Assembly: GCF_004296575.1 (NCBI RefSeq) | Contig: NZ_SAYT01000007.1 | Location: 186,001-250,000 of the forward strand | Direction of reading: 5' to 3' | DNA length: 64,000 nt | DNA from: Dyella amyloliquefaciens | GTDB lineage: Bacteria; Pseudomonadota; Gammaproteobacteria; Xanthomonadales; Rhodanobacteraceae | Part shown: in pieces, positions 52,054-60,313 of the stretch | Position numbering within the stretch: the first letter of the stretch is position 1 | Layout of the letters: every line of letters begins with the position of its first letter | The notes under the pieces: model-generated | What the model was told of the DNA's origin: nothing | The model's database searches: none | What the model saw: the letters and a program-made list of their open reading frames with translations, nothing else | Made by a program: the position numbers and the translations under genes

Positions 52054-52584
52054 TCAGGGGCTGGTCGCTGCGGCCACGCTGCCGTCAGCCGCGAGCTTGA
52101 CGCCCAGTGCCTTGGAAATATTTCCCCACACCTGGCCTTGGCTGCGAAGGGCGAGCACGCCAGGCGTCTGCGCGGGACCATCAGGCGCCATGATCGCTCC
52201 GCCATTCAAGACTGCCTCGATCTGCCCCGCCGTCGGCTGCGTGATACCCACCTTGAGCAAGGCTGCCTGCGCGAGCGCCAGCGCCATCCTGATGTTGTCG
52301 TAGCCCAGTTTGCCGGTTCTCGGTGCGAAGGTGCTCTGTGCTGCTCGGGTCGTTGGCGACGTTGGCATGACCAGCGTGCCCCGGGTTCCGTTGAATAGCC
52401 CCTCGATGAGCGCCTGCGCATTGCTGCGAGAGCCCGCAAAGGTGGCATAAGTATCGGCCAGTCCGGTTTTCTCCTGCTCGCTGGAAGGCGCCGCGGGCGG
52501 CTCCGTTGCGAACGCAAGCGAACTGATCATGCAAAGAATCATGGCCATGCCCAACGATGAAAACAGCTGCAAATGCTTTTTCAT
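52054..52584 (-). CDS. Exported hypothetical protein
   Basis: A 176-residue protein with a signal peptide (MKKHLQLFSSLGMAMILCM, cut after SLAFA). The mature part is Ala/Gly/Thr-rich with helices such as RMALALAQAALLKVG and a repeated Ile-Thr-Gln-Pro-type motif (GITQPTAGQIEAVLNGG). No family recognised. TTTGGAGG lies before the start. It converges with slyD, and a hairpin at 52613-52636 lies in its probable leader. Confidence 0.65.
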   Translation of the reverse strand: MKKHLQLFSSLGMAMILCMISSLAFATEPPAAPSSEQEKTGLADTYATFAGSRSNAQALIEGLFNGTRGTLVMPTSPTTRAAQSTFAPRTGKLGYDNIRMALALAQAALLKVGITQPTAGQIEAVLNGGAIMAPDGPAQTPGVLALRSQGQVWGNISKALGVKLAADGSVAAATSP

Positions 52585-53017
52585 GGTGTGCCTTTGGAGG
52601 ATGGACGTGCGTACTCCCTGGTGATTCCAAGGGAGTTCCTGACGGACTGTGCAGTGGCGATGCGGTGCTGCAGCAAAAGGCGGGGCGTGCTATCGCCCGG
52701 GCGACGGATAGTCGCCTAACGGATCCCGCGTGAAAAGGGCCGCGGTTCGCAGCTTCGGCGTGCAGGGGCGAACGAAGTCATCGATTGCGGTCGGTTTGGC
52801 CATCCATTCTGTGCCGTGCATCGCATAACGAGGGAGGTCGAGGCTATGGCGGTGACGATGAACGAATCCCGCATGGCATGCCACCGTTTTGCCTGGATTC
52901 GGCCAAGGGCTGAAGGTTTGTGCCATGTTGACTATGCGCTGGATGGGTTTGATGCCGCGCACCCGGCACCTATTTCATGCGTGCCGAAATCCTTTTCACT
53001 GTCTGGATGGAGTTTCC
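52585..53017. other. Intergenic region, 433 bp
   Basis: I find no convincing gene here. It holds a hairpin (ACTCCCT/AGGGAGT, 52613-52636) in the leader of the leftward exported protein, and the promoter of the rightward RcnB-like gene towards 53.0 kb. Several open frames cross it but none has a ribosome site together with protein-like composition. Confidence 0.5.
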
Positions 53018-53380
53018 ATGAAACGTCTGCTGATTCTTGCCTTTACGACGGCTGTGTTGTTCGCCGGAAGTGGGATGGCCATCGCCGGTCCACAGGAAGG
53101 ACACGGCGACGACAAGCATTGGGACGATCACGACCACGATCATGGCCACAACCCCAAGGACGAGGGGCGGCATGACAACGGGCAGCACAAGGGTTGGTAC
53201 AAGAAGGGCGATCGCTTGCCGGATCGCTACTACTCGCGCGACTACTACGTCACCGATTACCAGCGGTATCACCTGCGTCGACCGGATCCCGGTTATCGCT
53301 GGGTGCGTGCCGACGGTGGCCAGTTCTACCTGACCCTGATCTCCAGCGGTGTCGTTATCGACGTATCCGGCGGTCTTTGA
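53018..53380 (+). CDS. RcnB-like periplasmic protein
   Basis: A 120-residue exported protein. Signal peptide to about residue 23 (ends MAIAG), a His/Asp-rich stretch (DDHDHDHGHNP), then the RcnB domain: GWYKKGDRLPDRYY, YHLRRPDPGYRWV and QFYLTLISSGVVIDV. RcnB of E. coli takes part in nickel and cobalt balance; the His-rich part could bind metal. Many Xanthomonadales carry several such genes, so a metal role is likely but not certain. TGGAG lies before the start. Confidence 0.82.
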   Translation: MKRLLILAFTTAVLFAGSGMAIAGPQEGHGDDKHWDDHDHDHGHNPKDEGRHDNGQHKGWYKKGDRLPDRYYSRDYYVTDYQRYHLRRPDPGYRWVRADGGQFYLTLISSGVVIDVSGGL

Positions 53381-53435
53381 TTCGCCAGCGTGCAAAAAGG
53401 AGCGCCGCCATCGCATCCGACGGCGGCGTTCTTCG

Positions 53436-54533
53436 TCAATACCAATCGAGCAACGAGAGGCCGATGCCCAGGTACGTGGCGTTGTGGTTGTAGTCGATCA
53501 TGCTTTCACCATAACCCTTGAACAGCTCCATGTAGCCGCGCAGGTTGCCGGCGATGGGGAATGCCCAGGTGAATTGCGCGGCACCATGGCTTTCGCTGCC
53601 GCCCCGCAGCGAATGGCGCAGCATCAGCCCAAACTCCTGGCCCTTCCATTCGCGGATGATCTGCATGTCGGCCCGGCCCATGTAGTTGCTGATGTCGGGA
53701 TTGTTGTCGTCCGTGCCGCCTTCGGGAACGCGCCACCAGGGCCTGAGCATCACCGTCCAGCCGTCGCGCTCGAAACCCGCATAACCCATCACGCGATTCC
53801 AGCTGCGTGACAAAGGGTCGGAGCGGCCGTTGGATTCGTGATTGACACCGATGCCGAGCAGCCGCCCGCTCCAGCCGGCCACGTCGTAGTTGGTGTTGAA
53901 CACCAGCATGGCCTCGGGCTCGTAGTTGGTTTCGCGGAACGGTCGCGAGATGTCCTTGTTGTAGACCTGCCAGTGGGAGGTTTGCGTATAGGCGACCCAC
54001 ACATCGCCGGCATCACCGAACACGCCCTGCCACACCTTGGTCTTCAGGCTGAGCTGGAACTTGGCTTCGATGTTATCCAGGTCCTGCGGCGTGTTGACGG
54101 TGTTGATCGGGTTCGGGCTGTGTGGCTGCGTGTTCTGGTTGCTGGTGGCGAACACCGGCATGATCGTGATCGGCTTATAGCCACGCAGGTTGAACGTACC
54201 GAGCTTGCTCTCGGGTGTGAGCTCCCAGCGACTGTCGAGTAGCGAGAGAGACTTCACCTCGTTCTCCTCGGGCGATGTATCCGCCTGCGCTGGTGCCTCG
54301 TGCCCGAAAACCGCGGCGTTCGGCGACTTGGTTGTCTGCGTGGTCGGCTCGCTCTTCTTCTGAGCGGCAGGGAGACTGGCTCGACCAGTGGCGCGGTCAT
54401 AACAGGCCAGGCGTTGCGAATCGGTTTCGATGGCCGTGCAGGCGCGAATGTCCATCGGATCCGGATTTTGCGCACGAACGGTCAGGGGCTGGCCAAGCAC
54501 GAGCATCACGGCCACGCATGGAATCAATCGCAT
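53436..54533 (-). CDS. pldA: Outer-membrane phospholipase A
   Basis: A 365-residue outer-membrane beta-barrel enzyme that hydrolyses phospholipids when the membrane is disturbed. The catalytic His232, Ser234 and Asn246 lie in NHESNGRSDP and SRSWNR, as in E. coli OMPLA. The N-terminal 100 residues include a signal peptide and a longer polar spacer (IRACTAIETDSQRLACYDRA, then Ser/Thr/Lys-rich) than in E. coli. The barrel ends in aromatic LLDWY. It is a single gene reading away from the Pro-rich protein gene. Confidence 0.93.
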   Translation of the reverse strand: MRLIPCVAVMLVLGQPLTVRAQNPDPMDIRACTAIETDSQRLACYDRATGRASLPAAQKKSEPTTQTTKSPNAAVFGHEAPAQADTSPEENEVKSLSLLDSRWELTPESKLGTFNLRGYKPITIMPVFATSNQNTQPHSPNPINTVNTPQDLDNIEAKFQLSLKTKVWQGVFGDAGDVWVAYTQTSHWQVYNKDISRPFRETNYEPEAMLVFNTNYDVAGWSGRLLGIGVNHESNGRSDPLSRSWNRVMGYAGFERDGWTVMLRPWWRVPEGGTDDNNPDISNYMGRADMQIIREWKGQEFGLMLRHSLRGGSESHGAAQFTWAFPIAGNLRGYMELFKGYGESMIDYNHNATYLGIGLSLLDWY

Positions 54534-54614
54534 CGGTGGGCTCCGTCCACGTCTGGCGCGATACCGGCAATCTCCGGTTCGCAGCGCTCATGCCCGAACG
54601 CAGGCAGGTCGCGC

Positions 54615-54648
54615 AAAAAAGCGGGCCAGTCCGCAGGACTGGCCCGCT
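54615..54648 (-). terminator. Intrinsic terminator of the Pro-rich secreted protein gene
   Basis: A 13-bp GC-rich stem (AGCGGGCCAGTCC and its complement, 54620-54648) with loop GCA is followed on the minus strand by six T (54620-54615). It lies 15 bp after the stop of the leftward gene at 54663. Confidence 0.88.
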
Positions 54649-54662
54649 GGGGGAGCACTATC

Positions 54663-55148
54663 TTACTGGTTGTTCAACCAGCGATCGTACTGGGCCTTGG
54701 TGATGTGACCCGTATGACCCTTGTCGACGTAGAGGAAGTCATTGGCCAGCAGCGGATATGCAGTGGCCTGGTCCTCGGTGATGAAGCGGGTGCCGCCCGA
54801 GAGTTGTTCGAAGCTCGGTGCGGGGCCCGCAACCACAGGGGGCACGCTGGAGTTAATCGTCACTTGGCCCTGCGGGCTGTTGACGTTGGCCTGGGTGCCT
54901 CCCGGTGGTGCCGGCGTCGGCGTTGCGGCAGGCATGGTCGTTGTCGGTGCCGCTGGCGCAGCGGCGGTCGAGGGCAGGGTGGCGGACCTCGGGGCCGGCG
55001 GCGGAGGTGGCGTGGCAGGCATGGGCGCTGCGGGAGCCGGCGGCGGTGGCGGCGGAGTCTGCATGCTTTGGTCCTGGGCAAGCAGCGAGCCAGCGAACGT
55101 CATAGAACCGGCGATCAGAAGCGCGAGCAGTGATTTGCGTGATTTCAT
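54663..55148 (-). CDS. Exported Pro/Ala-rich protein with EF-hand-like end
   Basis: A 161-residue protein with a signal peptide (MKSRKSLLALLIAGSMTFAG, cut after LLAQ). The middle (residues 28-80) is Pro/Ala/Thr-rich and likely disordered. The C-terminus holds DFLYVDKGHTGHITKAQYD (in part DKGHTGHITKAQYDRW), similar to one EF-hand loop, so calcium binding is possible; the loop lacks full acidic ligands, so I am unsure. The gene is followed by a strong terminator. Confidence 0.7.
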   Translation of the reverse strand: MKSRKSLLALLIAGSMTFAGSLLAQDQSMQTPPPPPPAPAAPMPATPPPPPAPRSATLPSTAAAPAAPTTTMPAATPTPAPPGGTQANVNSPQGQVTINSSVPPVVAGPAPSFEQLSGGTRFITEDQATAYPLLANDFLYVDKGHTGHITKAQYDRWLNNQ

Positions 55149-55268
55149 CGTCTTTACTCCATGCCAGAATGCGTGGCTAGTGGACGGATGTGCGCGGGGC
55201 GGTGAACGTGGCGATATCGCGCTGAGAGCACCTCCTCGCTGATCACCACGCTATCAAAGGCCCTATAA

Positions 55269-56579
55269 ATGCCGCCTCAATACAGGCATCGAGAACGCGT
55301 GAAGTCATCGTTACCGTTGTCGGTTCCTTCATGTAGCGCGTCGCTGCATCTGTCGCTCGCACAGGCGCAGCGACTTCACCTCGCCGCGCAAGGCCTGCTG
55401 CGCAAACCCCGGGCAAAGGCAAGGGCTGCCGATGTCGTGGCGACGATCGCGCGCATGCGCTTGCTGCAGATCGACAGCATCCATGTGATTGCGCGCAGCC
55501 CGTACATGGTGCTGCACGCCCGCCTGGGTGATTACGATCCGCAATGGCTGGACGATGCGCTGGAGGCCGGTCGTGTAGCCGAGTGCTGGGCACACGAAGC
55601 GTGTTTCGTGCCTGCTGCAGACCTCCCGTTGCACCAGGCCTGGCGCATGCAGCGATCGATGCACTGGGCGTACAAGCACGCCTCGCGCATGCATCGCGAG
55701 CACCGCGATGGCATGGATGCCGTGCTTTCGCGCATCCGCGAAGCGGGCGCGGCCCGCGCCGCCGATTTCGAGAGCGAACAGCGTGGCGCTGGAGGATGGT
55801 GGTCGTGGAAGCCCGAGAAACGTTGGCTCGAGGCGTGGTTTGCGCTGGGGGAGCTGATGGTGACGCGGCGCGAGCGATTCCAGCGTGTCTACGATCTCGC
55901 CGAACGGGTACTGGCCAAGCTCGATCCGCCGCTCGACGGGACCTTGATGCAGATGGATCACGCCGCACTACGACAGCGTTTCATCCTCGACAGCGTGCGC
56001 GCACTGGGCGTGACGCAGGCACGCTGGATCGCCGATTACTATCGCTTGAAGCCCGCCGTCACCGATCGCGAACTCGCGCCGTTGGTCGAGTCCGGGCAGT
56101 TGGTGGCAGTGAATGTGGCGGACTGGGCCGTGCCCGCCTATGTACATCCCGATCACGCGGACCTGCTCTCGCAGGCCGCTGGCGGGAAACTACGCGGCAC
56201 CTACACCGCGTTGCTGTCGCCGTTCGATCCGGTCGTGTGGGACCGCGCGCGGGCAGAGGCATTGTTCGGATTCGAATACACCATCGAGTGCTATGTGCCG
56301 GCACCCAAGCGGCGTTACGGCTATTACGTGTTGCCCATCCTGCATCGGGGACGACTGGTGGGGCGTGTCGATGCGAAGGCGCACCGGGCGGAGGGCGTGT
56401 TCGAAATCAAGGCGCTGTTTCTCGAGCCGGGTATCGACCCGACGCCAAGCTTGCTCCAGGACATCGCCGAGGCCGTGAGCACGACCGCGCACTGGCATGG
56501 CACGCCGAGGATTCGCCTGGGACGAACGCGCCCGGCCAATGTTGCGGGCGCGTTGCGTGCATGGTGGCGCGAACGCTGA
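55269..56579 (+). CDS. YcaQ/AlkZ-like winged-helix DNA glycosylase family protein
   Basis: A protein of up to 436 residues of the HTH_42 family. RMRLLQIDSIHVIARSPYMVLHARLGDY carries the QxD motif (LQIDSI) of YcaQ/AlkX-type interstrand crosslink glycosylases; a second conserved part is in DPVVWDRARAEALFGFEYTIE and PAPKRRYGYYVLPILHRGRLVGR. Such enzymes remove alkylated bases from DNA crosslinks. The start is uncertain: ATG 55269 is annotated, but a GTG at 55299 or later is possible, since the family begins near the SLAQAQRL helix. It reads away from the Pro-rich gene. Confidence 0.8.
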   Translation: MPPQYRHRERVKSSLPLSVPSCSASLHLSLAQAQRLHLAAQGLLRKPRAKARAADVVATIARMRLLQIDSIHVIARSPYMVLHARLGDYDPQWLDDALEAGRVAECWAHEACFVPAADLPLHQAWRMQRSMHWAYKHASRMHREHRDGMDAVLSRIREAGAARAADFESEQRGAGGWWSWKPEKRWLEAWFALGELMVTRRERFQRVYDLAERVLAKLDPPLDGTLMQMDHAALRQRFILDSVRALGVTQARWIADYYRLKPAVTDRELAPLVESGQLVAVNVADWAVPAYVHPDHADLLSQAAGGKLRGTYTALLSPFDPVVWDRARAEALFGFEYTIECYVPAPKRRYGYYVLPILHRGRLVGRVDAKAHRAEGVFEIKALFLEPGIDPTPSLLQDIAEAVSTTAHWHGTPRIRLGRTRPANVAGALRAWWRER

Positions 56580-56582
56580 GTC

Positions 56583-57095
56583 TCAGCGGGTCGTGCCCGA
56601 TGCGGAAGAGGACGTAGCCGGGCTGGTCGGCCCGCAGGCCTTGCCATGCAGCGCCTGGCGCAGTGTCTGGGCCAGTGCCGTACACCGCCCGCTGAGCTGT
56701 GGCCGCGTGTTGGGATCCTGCGAGTCACGCATCAGGCTGTCGCGCATGGCTTCGTAATGCCCTTCGATCTGGTCGGGCGCATAGATCGCCGCCGTGCGAT
56801 GACAGGCGACATAGCTGGCCAGATAGTCGTCGCAGGCCGGAATACCGGTGCTGCCGGCCTGGGGGGCGCTGGTCGTCGGTGAAGGCGATGAGCTGGCGGC
56901 GGCCCTGGAGCGGGTAGTCGCGTTGCCTCCGCTGCGGGGCGTGGCGGTGGTTGAGGCTGAGCCGGTCACCGTCTGCGATCTGGCGTGCGTCGACGTCGTC
57001 GTGGTGGTGGAGGAGGGGTTGCTGGCACAGCCGGCCAGCGCGACGCCGCCGGCGATCAGGGAGAACAGGGCCAGGCGGGAACGACGGGACATCAT
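56583..57095 (-). CDS. Cys-containing lipoprotein, unknown function
   Basis: A 170-residue lipoprotein with lipobox LAGC (Cys at about 23). A Thr/Ser-rich linker is followed by a helical end with four Cys (in PACDDYLASYVACHRT, SGRCTALA and GKACGP), spaced like a small disulphide-bonded domain. Family unknown. The start at 57095 or the next Met fit equally. It converges with the YcaQ-like gene, leaving 4 bp between stop codons. Confidence 0.65.
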   Translation of the reverse strand: MMSRRSRLALFSLIAGGVALAGCASNPSSTTTTTSTHARSQTVTGSASTTATPRSGGNATTRSRAAASSSPSPTTSAPQAGSTGIPACDDYLASYVACHRTAAIYAPDQIEGHYEAMRDSLMRDSQDPNTRPQLSGRCTALAQTLRQALHGKACGPTSPATSSSASGTTR

Positions 57096-57410
57096 GAATC
57101 TTCTCCTTCAAATGGCCGGTCGGACGCCCCGGCGGTCTCATGGGCCGCTGCGAGGGGAAACAGAATCCACATACTCGTCCTTCACGGTAAAGAACGGATG
57201 AAATGAGAAGACGGCGTGAAAATCAAACGGTAACCCCGTTTTGTCGTGTGGGATTCATTCAGTTTGAGTAAGACCTGCGATTAGCTATGCGTCCAAGGAC
57301 CGGTTATGATGTATAGACTGAGTTTGCCGGGGTCACCAAAGTTTTGTGACCCGATGCCGCCTGATCTCGATCTAGCCTCATCGCATCACCCCTAGGGTTT
57401 CCTTGCATAC

Positions 57411-57452
57411 CAGTAAGTCGGCCTGCGCACGTTGCGCAGGTTGAGTCTTTTT
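57411..57452 (+). promoter_or_regulatory. Structured leader of the first cold-shock gene
   Basis: CAGTAAGTCGGCC (from 57411) leads into a 12-bp stem with two G-U pairs (TCGGCCTGCGCA / TGCGCAGGTTGA, 57418-57429 and 57433-57444), then TCTTTTT, and 20 bases later the ribosome site and start. An earlier hairpin GGGTCAC/GTGACCC lies at 57331-57353. The second cold-shock gene has the same motif and hairpin position, so this is a conserved leader, likely temperature-dependent folding. Confidence 0.6.
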
Positions 57453-57471
57453 ATCCTACGGAGTGATTTAC

Positions 57472-57681
57472 ATGTCTGATCGTCAGATCGGTACCGTCAA
57501 GTGGTTCAACGATGCCAAGGGTTTCGGCTTCATCAGCCGTGACAACGGCCCGGACGTTTTCGTGCATTTCCGCGCGATCCAGGGCAATGGCTTCAAGAGC
57601 CTGCAGGAAGGCCAGAAGGTCAGCTTCAAGGTCGTGCAGGGCCAGAAGGGCCTGCAGGCTGACGAAGTGATGCCGCAGTAA
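57472..57681 (+). CDS. CspA-family cold-shock protein, copy 1
   Basis: A 69-residue nucleic-acid chaperone. [15 protein letters not shown] and DVFVHFRAI carry RNP1 and RNP2, the RNA-binding faces of the OB fold. CGGAG lies before the start at 57472; the three in-frame codons before it are not needed. The long leader (over 200 bp with hairpins) is typical of cspA genes, where it controls mRNA stability and translation in the cold. A strong terminator follows. Confidence 0.95.
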   Translation: MSDRQIGTVKWFNDAKGFGFISRDNGPDVFVHFRAIQGNGFKSLQEGQKVSFKVVQGQKGLQADEVMPQ

Positions 57682-57703
57682 AAAGCGTTATTCATAACGC
57701 AAT

Positions 57704-57735
57704 TAAAAAGCCAGGCAGCAATGCCTGGCTTTTTT
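57704..57735 (+). terminator. Terminator of cold-shock gene 1
   Basis: AAAAAGCCAGGCA / TGCCTGGCTTTTTT with a short GCAA loop forms a 12-bp stem with T6, 22 bp past the stop codon. Confidence 0.9.
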
Positions 57736-57887
57736 ATTTTCTTCGCAAATGTCGTTGAAATGTGAAAATGATTAAAGTCATTCACTTCCATTAAAGAAAT
57801 CCGTTATGCTGGATTCACTGTGGTTGCTCGGTCACGTGCGTGCCCGATGCGTGACCCACCCGGGTCCACATCGCTTCACCCGATCCC

Positions 57888-57926
57888 TGCATGCCCAGTA
57901 AGCCGTCGGCCAAAGGGGAGGCTGAC
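57888..57926 (+). promoter_or_regulatory. Structured leader of the second cold-shock gene
   Basis: TGCATGCCCAGTAAGCCGTC (57888 onwards) matches TGCATACCAGTAAGTCG of the first gene and again leads into a hairpin (GTCGGCC / GGCTGAC, 57905-57911 and 57920-57926). The ribosome site CGGAG lies 25 bases further. Confidence 0.55.
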
Positions 57927-57958
57927 TTGTCTCAGCGTCGAGCAGATCGGAGTGAGTC

Positions 57959-58168
57959 ATGTCGGATCGTGAAGTTGGCACAGTCAAATGGTTCAACGAC
58001 GCCAAAGGGTTTGGCTTTATAAGTCGTGAAAGCGGACCCGACGTCTTCGTGCATTTCAGGGCAATCAGCGGCTCGGGTTTCCGTAGCCTCAAGGAGGGAC
58101 AGAAGGTGAGCTTCAAGGTGGTGCAGGGCCAGAAGGGCCTGCAAGCCGATGAAGTCGCACCTGCCTGA
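57959..58168 (+). CDS. CspA-family cold-shock protein, copy 2
   Basis: A 69-residue cold-shock protein nearly the same as copy 1 (differences include EVGTV, SRESG, AISGSG and the end EVAPA), so the pair arose by tandem duplication. RNP1 and RNP2 are intact. The start at 57959 has CGGAG seven bases upstream. It has its own leader with the shared motif and its own terminator, so it is a separate transcription unit. Confidence 0.95.
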   Translation: MSDREVGTVKWFNDAKGFGFISRESGPDVFVHFRAISGSGFRSLKEGQKVSFKVVQGQKGLQADEVAPA

Positions 58169-58190
58169 TTTACGTCTCTCTCTCCAATAG

Positions 58191-58218
58191 AAAAGGCCGG
58201 CGCAAGCCGGCCTTTTTT
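58191..58218 (+). terminator. Terminator of cold-shock gene 2
   Basis: AAAAGGCCGGC / GCCGGCCTTTT with loop GCAA and a T6 run, 23 bp after the stop codon. Confidence 0.9.
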
Positions 58219-58277
58219 ATGCGCCGCTTTTTCCCATTGCGTGGATTCGTTAGCCTGCGTCGTTTCGTTTCATTCTC

Positions 58278-59186
58278 ATGCGGATAATCATGTCCACGCT
58301 TTTGCCTCCAACATCATCACTGCCGGTCTGCGAAGTTTTGCCTGCACGCGCTGCCGATGGCGCATATGCCGAGGTGTTGTTGCAGTTGCCCGCGGGCTCG
58401 CCGCATCGAGTGCTTTACTGGTTGCCGGCGTTGGGCGTGTCGGCCAGGCAATACCTGCCGCTTGCGCAAGCACTGGCCCAATCGGGCGTTGCCGTGGCGA
58501 TCCACGAGTGGCGCGGCATCGGCTCCAGCGATAGGCGCGCGAGTCGCCAAGCGAACTGGAGCTATCGCAATCTTCTCGAAGACGACCTGCCCGCGGGGCT
58601 TGCCGCTGTACGGCAACGTCTTCCGGTCGCGCGCTGCCTGTTCGGCGGGCATAGCCTGGGGGCTCAACTGGCCTCGCTCTACGCCGGCCTGCATCCGGAA
58701 CGTGTCGCCGGCCTGGTGCTGGTGGCCAGCGGCTCGCCGTACTGGCGGCAATTTCCTCAGGATCGCCTGATCTGGCTGGCCTTGACCGCGGCACCGTGGC
58801 TGGCGCGGCTATGTGGCTACCTTCCCGGACGCAGGATGGGTTTCGGCGGCAATGAGGCGCGCGGGGTGATCGACGATTGGGCGCGTAGCGGGCGCACAGG
58901 GCGATATGCCGCCGTCGGTATGCCTGACGATTTCGAGGCGCGCCTGGGACGCCTGACGCAGCCCCTGCTGGCCCTGCGCCTCGCTGACGACTGGTTGGCG
59001 CCTGAAGCATCCCTGTCGTGGTTGCTCGGCAAGATGCCGCAGACACGTAGCGAGCAGCAGCTCATCACCTCACGCGACATGGATGGCAGGCCTGCGGATC
59101 ACTTCGGCTGGATGAAGGCACCCCGGCCGGTGGCGGGGCGCATCGCGGCATGGTCGGCAGGGCTGTCGCCTGTTTCCGACCCTTGA
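58278..59186 (+). CDS. Alpha/beta hydrolase
   Basis: A hydrolase of up to 302 residues. WLPALGVSARQYLP holds the oxyanion-hole region, HEWRGIGSSDRR the next loop, and GGHSLGAQ the nucleophile serine; the partner His is probably in RPADHFGWM near the end. Length and motif order resemble the YheT/BAAT-like and lysophospholipase group; substrate unknown. ATG 58278 is annotated but ATG 58290 is also possible. It leads a set with an OYE reductase, pirin and Mpo1-like genes in one direction. Confidence 0.8.
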   Translation: MRIIMSTLLPPTSSLPVCEVLPARAADGAYAEVLLQLPAGSPHRVLYWLPALGVSARQYLPLAQALAQSGVAVAIHEWRGIGSSDRRASRQANWSYRNLLEDDLPAGLAAVRQRLPVARCLFGGHSLGAQLASLYAGLHPERVAGLVLVASGSPYWRQFPQDRLIWLALTAAPWLARLCGYLPGRRMGFGGNEARGVIDDWARSGRTGRYAAVGMPDDFEARLGRLTQPLLALRLADDWLAPEASLSWLLGKMPQTRSEQQLITSRDMDGRPADHFGWMKAPRPVAGRIAAWSAGLSPVSDP

Positions 59187-59240
59187 AGCCGGCGCGCATC
59201 GCCGGCATGTCTGCCTGATCTTTTTCACGGACCCGGTTCG

Positions 59241-60299
59241 ATGAATCTCTTTACGCCTCTCGCCCAACGCGGCCTTTCCCTGCGCAATCGCCTGGCGATC
59301 GCGCCCATGTGCCAGTACTCGGCCAACGAGGGCGTGCCCGATGACTGGCATCTGGTCCATCTCGGCAGCCGCGCCGTGGGCGGTGCAGGTGCGGTGATAG
59401 CGGAAGCGACTGCCGTATCGGCGGAGGGGCGCATCTCGGCCGGCGACGTCGGTTTGTGGAACGACGCGCAGCTCGCCGCGTGGCAGCCGATCACCCGGTT
59501 CCTGACCGCGCAAGGCGCTGTCGCGGGCGTGCAGTTGGCGCATGCCGGCCGCAAGGCCAGCGTGTTGCCGCCATGGGAGGGTGGTCATCCGCTGGCGGCG
59601 GACGCTGGCGCCTGGCAGACCGTGGCGCCGTCCGCCGTGCCGTTTGACGCGCACTGGCACGTGCCCCGGGCGCTCGATGCGGCCGGCATCGCCAAGGTCA
59701 TCGCGGACTTCCGTGCGGCGGCGGTGCGGGCGCTCGAGGCTGGGTTCCAGCTCGTCGAAGTGCATGCGGCCCATGGCTACCTGCTGCACCAGTTCATGTC
59801 GCCGTTGAGCAACCATCGCACCGACGCCTACGGTGGCAGTTTCGAGAACCGCACACGCCTCGTGCGCGAAGTGGTCAGCGCCGTGCGCGAAGTGTGGTCG
59901 GAACATCTGCCACTGTGGCTGCGCGTCTCCGCCACGGACTGGACCGATGGCGGCTGGGACGTCGAGCAGAGCGTGCAGCTGGCGCGCGACGTCAAGCCGC
60001 TCGGCATCGATCTCATCGACGTCTCCAGCGGAGGATTGATCCCGCACGCCAAGATTCCGGTGTCGCCCGGTTACCAGGTGCCGTTCGCTTCGCGCATTCG
60101 GCACGATGCCGACATTGCGACGGGCGCGGTGGGGCTCATCACCGAATCCACACATGCCGCGCGCATCATCGACGAGGGCGCCGCCGACGTGGTGCTGATC
60201 GCGCGAGAGAGCCTGCGCGATCCTTATTTCCCGCGCCGTGCGGCGCAGGAACTGGGGGTGTCGATCACGGCACCGGTGCAATATCAGCGGGCGTGGTAA
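59241..60299 (+). CDS. Old-yellow-enzyme type NADH:flavin oxidoreductase (YqjM-like)
   Basis: A 352-residue FMN enzyme that reduces activated C=C bonds. Cys24 in APMCQYSA is the redox-sensing Cys of the YqjM group; HAGRKAS, HAAHGYLLHQFMSPLSN and RTDAYGGSFENRTR hold the active-site and FMN residues. YqjM-type enzymes respond to oxidative or electrophile stress. Start 59241. The pirin gene follows 14 bp later, so the two are likely cotranscribed. Confidence 0.92.
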   Translation: MNLFTPLAQRGLSLRNRLAIAPMCQYSANEGVPDDWHLVHLGSRAVGGAGAVIAEATAVSAEGRISAGDVGLWNDAQLAAWQPITRFLTAQGAVAGVQLAHAGRKASVLPPWEGGHPLAADAGAWQTVAPSAVPFDAHWHVPRALDAAGIAKVIADFRAAAVRALEAGFQLVEVHAAHGYLLHQFMSPLSNHRTDAYGGSFENRTRLVREVVSAVREVWSEHLPLWLRVSATDWTDGGWDVEQSVQLARDVKPLGIDLIDVSSGGLIPHAKIPVSPGYQVPFASRIRHDADIATGAVGLITESTHAARIIDEGAADVVLIARESLRDPYFPRRAAQELGVSITAPVQYQRAW

Positions 60300-60313
60300 C
60301 CAGAGGAGCCGAC

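Noticed and set aside
52690-52962. 90-codon minus-strand frame in the gap before the RcnB-like gene
   Set aside because: No ribosome site, odd composition and no family resemblance; I leave the region as intergenic.
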